Positions 13,656 to 17,144 of a DNA stretch of 17,144 nt are shown here, piece by piece. Both the position numbers and the translations under genes were made by a program. Source of the stretch: an uncultured Treponema sp. (GTDB lineage Bacteria; Spirochaetota; Spirochaetia; Treponematales; Treponemataceae); NCBI GenBank assembly GCA_937885235.1, contig CAKZZK010000015.1, positions 1-17,144 on the forward strand, given 5' to 3'. The notes beneath the pieces were generated by a model. The model worked only from the letters and a program-made list of their open reading frames with translations, was not told the DNA's origin and did no database searches. The stretch's first letter is position 1. Every line of letters starts with the position of its first letter.

Positions 13656-14537
13656 TTACCCCTTAACCGCGCCGGAGACCATGCCTTCGATGATCTTCTT
13701 GCTGAATGCAAAGTAGAGGATGAGGATAGGCAGCATGGTTATCAGCATACCCGCCATAATCTTGGGGTAGTCGGAGGAGAACTGGCCCTTGAAATTCGTC
13801 ATCGCGAGCGGGACGGTCTGAAGCACTACGTTCTTGCTGCACAGCACCAAGGCGAACGAAAACTCGTTCCAGCAGGAGAAAGTCTGGATAATCGCAATCG
13901 TCACAAGGATTGGCTTGGTGAGCGGCAGGATGATGGTGAACATCGTGTGTACGAAGGAGCTGCCGTCGATGGCTGCCGCCTCTTCAAGCGCCGTGGGAAT
14001 GCCCTTGATAAAGCCTTCCGTGAGGAACACCGAAATGGGAAGCCCGAATGCCACGTAGGGAATTATCAGCGTGTACCACTTGTTGCTCAGCCCCACGGAG
14101 TTGAACACCACGTAGATAGGCACGAGCAGCGAATGGATGGGAATGAGCAGCCCCATCAGGAAGATGAGGTAGAGCGGCCTGTTGAGCTTGAACTTGACGC
14201 GGGAAAGTATGTAGCCCACGATAAAGCCGAAGAACACGATGAAGAAAAGCGAGATGAGCGTTATGCGGAAGCTGTTCCACATAGAGTTGCCAAGATGGTA
14301 GTCCTTGTTGAGCAGCACCTTTGCGTAGTTTTCAAAAGTGGGGCTTTTGGGCAGCCCGATGATGTCCGCGTTGAACTGCCGCTTGAGTTTGAGGGACGAG
14401 TAGAACATCCATACGAGCGGATAGATGCAGGAAAGCGAGAAGATGATGAGCACCACATTTACGATGATGGAAATAAACGTGTTCAGGGCGACGTTCTGCT
14501 TGCCAGCCCGCTGTTGCTTTTGTTCTGCAAGGGTCAT
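13656..14537 (-). CDS. Sugar-type ABC transporter permease (MalG/CUT1-like)
   Basis: A 293-residue inner-membrane permease with six predicted membrane helices (about 20-45, 88-112, 121-145, 154-175, 196-217 and 262-280). The EAA loop, which contacts the ATPase, is at about 184-209 (EEAAAIDGSS...ILPLTKP). The ending IIEGMVSGAVKG is the usual C-terminus of MalG/AraQ-like subunits. It would form the membrane channel with the upstream MalF-like protein. Its ATG overlaps the stop of that gene by one base (TAATG), and a perfect AAGGAGG (14545-14551) lies 7 nt upstream, within the end of the preceding gene. The substrate is probably an oligosaccharide or sugar derivative, but is not determinable here. 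Confidence 0.92.
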   Translation of the reverse strand: MTLAEQKQQRAGKQNVALNTFISIIVNVVLIIFSLSCIYPLVWMFYSSLKLKRQFNADIIGLPKSPTFENYAKVLLNKDYHLGNSMWNSFRITLISLFFIVFFGFIVGYILSRVKFKLNRPLYLIFLMGLLIPIHSLLVPIYVVFNSVGLSNKWYTLIIPYVAFGLPISVFLTEGFIKGIPTALEEAAAIDGSSFVHTMFTIILPLTKPILVTIAIIQTFSCWNEFSFALVLCSKNVVLQTVPLAMTNFKGQFSSDYPKIMAGMLITMLPILILYFAFSKKIIEGMVSGAVKG

Positions 14538-15436
14538 TATTCAACCTCCTTGTCGCGCATGATGTAGTTGATGAGCTTCCTGATGAGCCCGATGACCACA
14601 AGGCTCACCACAAAGATGGCAACCGATATAGTGCTTCCATAGCCCATATCGTTCTGCTCGAACGAGACCTTGTAGCCGTAGAGCGCCATTACCATGGAAG
14701 CCGTGCCGGGACCGCCGGAAGTCATCGTGTAGATGTGGTCAAAGACCTTCATGTTGCCCGCAACGCAGAGCGTGATGCAGACGAGCAGCGTGTTCTTGAT
14801 GAGCGGCAGCACGATGTGCACCGCCCGCTGGAAGGCGTTTGCCCCGTCAAGCTCTGCTTCGTCGAAAATCTCCGGATCTATGGCGGCTATGGCGGACATG
14901 AGAATGACCATATAGTAGCCGATGAACTGCCACACGAGCGGGATGGACACAAACTGCAAGACCTTGCTCTCGTTGTTAAGCCAGACCTGCGTCCAGTCCT
15001 CGTGCCCCATAGCCCGCAGAATGTAGTTCAGAATGCCGCGGCGGTAGTCAAAAATCATCGTCCAGATGAGGCCTATGTACACGGCGGAGATAGTGCTGGG
15101 GAAGAAGCCGAAGGTGCGGTGTATTTCCTTGAGGCGTGCCTGCCGTGAGTTAACCATGAGGACGAGGACAAAGGCAATGCCTACCTGCCCGATGATGCAG
15201 ACAAAGACGATGTAGATGTTGTGCATGAACGACTGCCAGAAGGTTTCGTCATGGAGGAGCTTTACATAGTTTGCTATTCCCGTGAAAGTCTTGATGGGGC
15301 CTCCCTTCCAGTTGAAGAAGCTGTAGAAGAGCGCCGCAAGCAGGGGAATGAAGACCGAAAACACATACCAGGCAATCGGTATGATGAGGAATGCCGCGAT
15401 GAGCCATTTGGGCGGTTTTATAGAGGAATTCTGCAT
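14537..15436 (-). CDS. Sugar-type ABC transporter permease (MalF/UgpA-like)
   Basis: A 299-residue inner-membrane permease with about six helices (about 10-40, 70-95, 108-130, 160-182, 210-230 and 268-288). The EAA loop is at about 191-215 (FDEAELDGAN...VLPLIKN), and TSGGPGTAS (239-247) is a hallmark of the MalF/UgpA group. It pairs with the MalG-like protein. The ATG at 15436 is preceded by AGGA (15445-15448) at 8 nt; the longer frame up to 15538 would add 34 residues translated from a hairpin region and is rejected. A hairpin upstream probably lowers its expression relative to the binding protein. Confidence 0.9.
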   Translation of the reverse strand: MQNSSIKPPKWLIAAFLIIPIAWYVFSVFIPLLAALFYSFFNWKGGPIKTFTGIANYVKLLHDETFWQSFMHNIYIVFVCIIGQVGIAFVLVLMVNSRQARLKEIHRTFGFFPSTISAVYIGLIWTMIFDYRRGILNYILRAMGHEDWTQVWLNNESKVLQFVSIPLVWQFIGYYMVILMSAIAAIDPEIFDEAELDGANAFQRAVHIVLPLIKNTLLVCITLCVAGNMKVFDHIYTMTSGGPGTASMVMALYGYKVSFEQNDMGYGSTISVAIFVVSLVVIGLIRKLINYIMRDKEVE

Positions 15437-15501
15437 AGCATTAATCCTGATAAAGGCAAAATAAGGGGATCTGTAAAACCCTTGGGTTTTAAGACGTCCA
15501 T

Positions 15502-15532
15502 AAAAATACCCCAGACGGCAGGGAGCCGCCTG
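15502..15532 (-). terminator. Attenuator-like hairpin between binding-protein and permease genes
   Basis: CAGGCGGC and GCCGTCTG on the minus strand (15525-15532 with 15512-15519) form an 8-bp stem with one G-T pair and a 5-nt loop. Five T follow after a short GGGGTA gap (complement of 15502-15506). The tail is not directly adjacent, so partial termination or 3'-end protection of the upstream mRNA is likely. Confidence 0.6.
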
Positions 15533-15553
15533 AGGCATTGTTTGTGCTTTTAT

Positions 15554-16972
15554 TTATTTGTTCAGATAGTTATCTTCGTAGGCTTTCTGTATGTCTGCCG
15601 CAACCTTTGCCGCTGTGCCGGTGCCGTTCAAAAGCGCCTGCAGCTCGGTGTTGCACACTGACCATACCGCGGGGTCTACATAGGAGTCGTAGATTTCGCA
15701 GGGAGTGGTGTCCACATAGGAGTACTTGTAGAAGTCCTGATCCACGCGGTCAAACTTGCTCAGGTCAACGGAATCAACCTTGGTAAGGCCGCCGAGCGCA
15801 TACTTTGTAGCAACAAAGGTAGAGAAGTCAGCGCCGGTGAGCTTGTAGGCAAGGTCGATGGCAATCTTGAGCTTTTCGGGGTTGTTGGCAAGCTTTGCGT
15901 TGAACGCGATGCCGTAGCCAAGACCGATGTTCTGTCCCTTGGGATTGTGGGTGGCGTCAGCAGGCTGGGGGAGCACGGCAAAGCCGATGTTGTTGTATGC
16001 TTCCTTGTCGCTTTCCTTGAGGGTTGCCGCTATGTAGGATTCGTCCCAGTTGCCGCCGATGAATGCGGGCGCGGAGCCGTCAATGAAGTACTCGCGGGCA
16101 TCCTCGTTGGAAACGCCGTTGAAGTCCTTGTTGAAGATGCCGCTCTGGAAAAGCTTTGCCATATAGTCAAGCGCCTTTACGAAGGGCTCGTCTGTGAACT
16201 TTGCGCCGCCCTTGTTGATGATGGACTGGAACCATTCAGAACCCGTGTAGCGGTCGCCGAGAGTGCTCAGGAAGTCTGAGTTTGCCTGCCACTGTCCCTT
16301 GTTGCCGAATGCGATGGCGTACTTGTAGCCGTGGCTCAGGAAGTAGTCGTTTGCCTTCTTTACATCCTCCCAGGTGCTGGGGAAGGAATCAAAGCCAGCC
16401 TGCTTCCAGACAGCCTTGTTGTAGATGACGACGGTACAGGTGCCGCCCGTAAGGCAGGGAAGCGCGTAGATTTTCTCGCCGTCCTTGAAGGGGGTAAAGT
16501 ACGCGGTGTTATATTTTGCATAGTAGGGGGACTGCTTGATGATGTCCGTCATATCCATGATGAGCCCCTGCTTTGCCCATGACTTTGTGTTCATGCCCTG
16601 CAGGAGGAAGACGTCAGGCAGGTCGCCTGCGGAAGCCATCGTGGCAATCTGGGTCTTGTACTCGTCGTTTGCCAGCACGTTCTGGTTGAGCTTTACGCCG
16701 GGGTTTGCCTTTGTCCACTCTGCAATCATCGTGCGGAAGCCGTCTGAGCCGCCGTTGCCCTCTGACTCCTCTGACGTGGAGAAGTGCATCAGGTCAAGCG
16801 AGCCTGAAAGTCCGCTGCTTACCGTGGTGGAACTGGAGCTAGAACTGGAACTGCTGCCAGAGCTGCCCGCATTGCCTGATGCCTGTGTGCTTGATTCCTG
16901 CTTGTTGCAGCCTGCGAAAAGCAGTGCTGCCAGCGCCGCGCCAAATGCTATCGGCTTCATAATTTTTTTCAT
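15554..16972 (-). CDS. Sugar-type ABC transporter substrate-binding lipoprotein (family 1)
   Basis: A 472-residue lipoprotein. The signal peptide ends in the lipobox LFAGC, so C22 should be lipidated and the protein anchored to a membrane facing the periplasm. A Ser/Gly-rich linker (about 28-55, with a long serine run) leads to a family 1 solute-binding domain similar to MsmE/MalE-type proteins (about 56-470). Segments such as DLPDVFLLQG, TWEDVKKANDYF and a late GYGIAFNA are typical. Ligand unknown, probably a carbohydrate. The start at 16972 is preceded by GGAGG (16978-16982). An in-frame upstream ATG at 17035 would place the signal peptide too far inside the protein and overlaps the promoter -10. 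It is the first gene of a three-gene operon; the ATPase must be encoded elsewhere. Confidence 0.93.
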   Translation of the reverse strand: MKKIMKPIAFGAALAALLFAGCNKQESSTQASGNAGSSGSSSSSSSSSTTVSSGLSGSLDLMHFSTSEESEGNGGSDGFRTMIAEWTKANPGVKLNQNVLANDEYKTQIATMASAGDLPDVFLLQGMNTKSWAKQGLIMDMTDIIKQSPYYAKYNTAYFTPFKDGEKIYALPCLTGGTCTVVIYNKAVWKQAGFDSFPSTWEDVKKANDYFLSHGYKYAIAFGNKGQWQANSDFLSTLGDRYTGSEWFQSIINKGGAKFTDEPFVKALDYMAKLFQSGIFNKDFNGVSNEDAREYFIDGSAPAFIGGNWDESYIAATLKESDKEAYNNIGFAVLPQPADATHNPKGQNIGLGYGIAFNAKLANNPEKLKIAIDLAYKLTGADFSTFVATKYALGGLTKVDSVDLSKFDRVDQDFYKYSYVDTTPCEIYDSYVDPAVWSVCNTELQALLNGTGTAAKVAADIQKAYEDNYLNK

Positions 16973-16993
16973 AGTTTCCTCCAAATGGGTCTG

Positions 16994-17021
16994 AACGTGG
17001 GGCGTTTGTTTCGCCAACGTT
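16994..17021 (-). promoter_or_regulatory. Inverted repeat in the 5' leader of the sugar operon
   Basis: AACGT/ACGTT (16994-16998 with 17017-17021) and inner GGCG/CGCC (17001-17004 with 17012-17015) form an interrupted dyad within the roughly 55-nt untranslated leader. It could be a repressor operator just downstream of the transcript start or an mRNA hairpin. Confidence 0.4.
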
Positions 17022-17033
17022 TTCGTATCTCCC

Positions 17034-17062
17034 ATTATATGCTGTCAAGAAAAATTTGGCAA
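17034..17062 (-). promoter_or_regulatory. Strong promoter of the sugar ABC operon
   Basis: On the minus strand TTGCCA (17057-17062) and a perfect TATAAT (17034-17039) are separated by 17 bp, with long A/T tracts further upstream (17063-17095) that could serve as an UP-like element. The predicted start is near 17027. Confidence 0.8.
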
Positions 17063-17144
17063 GATAATTTATTTTTTTTACTTAAAAAAATATTATTCGT
17101 AAGGGAATTTGTCGCAAGAATTCGAAAGCGACTTTGTCGTATAT

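Noticed and set aside
13947..14567. 206-codon open frame on the + strand
   Set aside because: Antisense to the MalG-like permease; the product is rich in His, Glu and Asp, as expected from reading membrane-protein codons backwards.
15437..15538. 34-residue N-terminal extension of the MalF-like permease
   Set aside because: It would be translated through the attenuator hairpin and adds a non-membrane segment not expected for the family; the inner ATG has a ribosome-binding site.
17043..17048. TTGACA on the minus strand as the -35 of the sugar operon
   Set aside because: It is only 3 bp from the TATAAT box; TTGCCA at 17057-17062 has the correct 17-bp spacing.
1..17144. CRISPR array, tRNA or rRNA genes, transposase or integrase
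   Set aside because: No regularly spaced repeats, cloverleaf-like segments, rRNA stretches or mobile-element proteins were recognised on either strand; the only repeat element is the single palindromic unit at 206-298.

Overview
The window looks like a chromosomal segment of a spirochaete, most likely a Treponema-type host-associated anaerobe. This is an inference from the moderate GC content, the lipoprotein and signal-peptide style, and the overall look of the proteins; no rRNA or other phylogenetic marker is present to prove it. Genes are densely packed, with recognisable sigma70-type promoters (TTGAC-like -35, 17 bp spacer, TAT-rich -10) and several intrinsic terminators.

Left part (1-2708, + strand): a gene-free leader with a terminator-like hairpin and a nested palindromic repeat, then a membrane-anchored FtsH-like AAA+ ATPase that lacks the M41 protease domain, then a protein made of four S1 RNA-binding domains.

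Central part (2717-9414, - strand), the highlight: a cysteine and sulfur locus built around a Family 2A encapsulin. Reading in the direction of transcription it has cysE (serine acetyltransferase, own promoter), then a second promoter driving an O-acetylserine sulfhydrylase (CysM/CysK family), a Mec+-type JAMM peptidase, a single-chain ThiS/MoaD-MoeB-rhodanese fusion, the encapsulin shell protein, and a SufS-type cysteine desulfurase with a long low-complexity N-terminal extension typical of encapsulin cargo. Stops and starts overlap by 4 nt (cysM/mec) and 17 nt (encapsulin/sufS), and a strong hairpin with a T tail ends the unit. My model is a closed cycle. The desulfurase inside the shell converts cysteine to alanine and sulfane sulfur, which may be stored there. 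The rhodanese/E1/ThiS protein reloads sulfur as a carrier thiocarboxylate. CysE and CysM couple it to activated serine, and the JAMM peptidase releases cysteine. The carrier's diglycine is buried inside the fusion, so a proteolytic maturation step is predicted.

Divergent from cysE (9461-12704, + strand) lies a complete polar amino-acid ABC importer (binding protein, two permeases, ATPase), probably bringing in cystine, glutamate or a related amino acid. A terminator after the binding-protein gene probably sets its higher dose. A convergent class I glutamine amidotransferase-like hydrolase (peptidase C26) follows.

Right part (13594-17062, - strand): a sugar-type ABC importer (lipoprotein binding protein and two permeases, no ATPase) with a near-consensus promoter, an attenuator-like hairpin after the binding-protein gene, and a strong terminator. 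No tRNA, rRNA, CRISPR array, transposase or integrase was seen.
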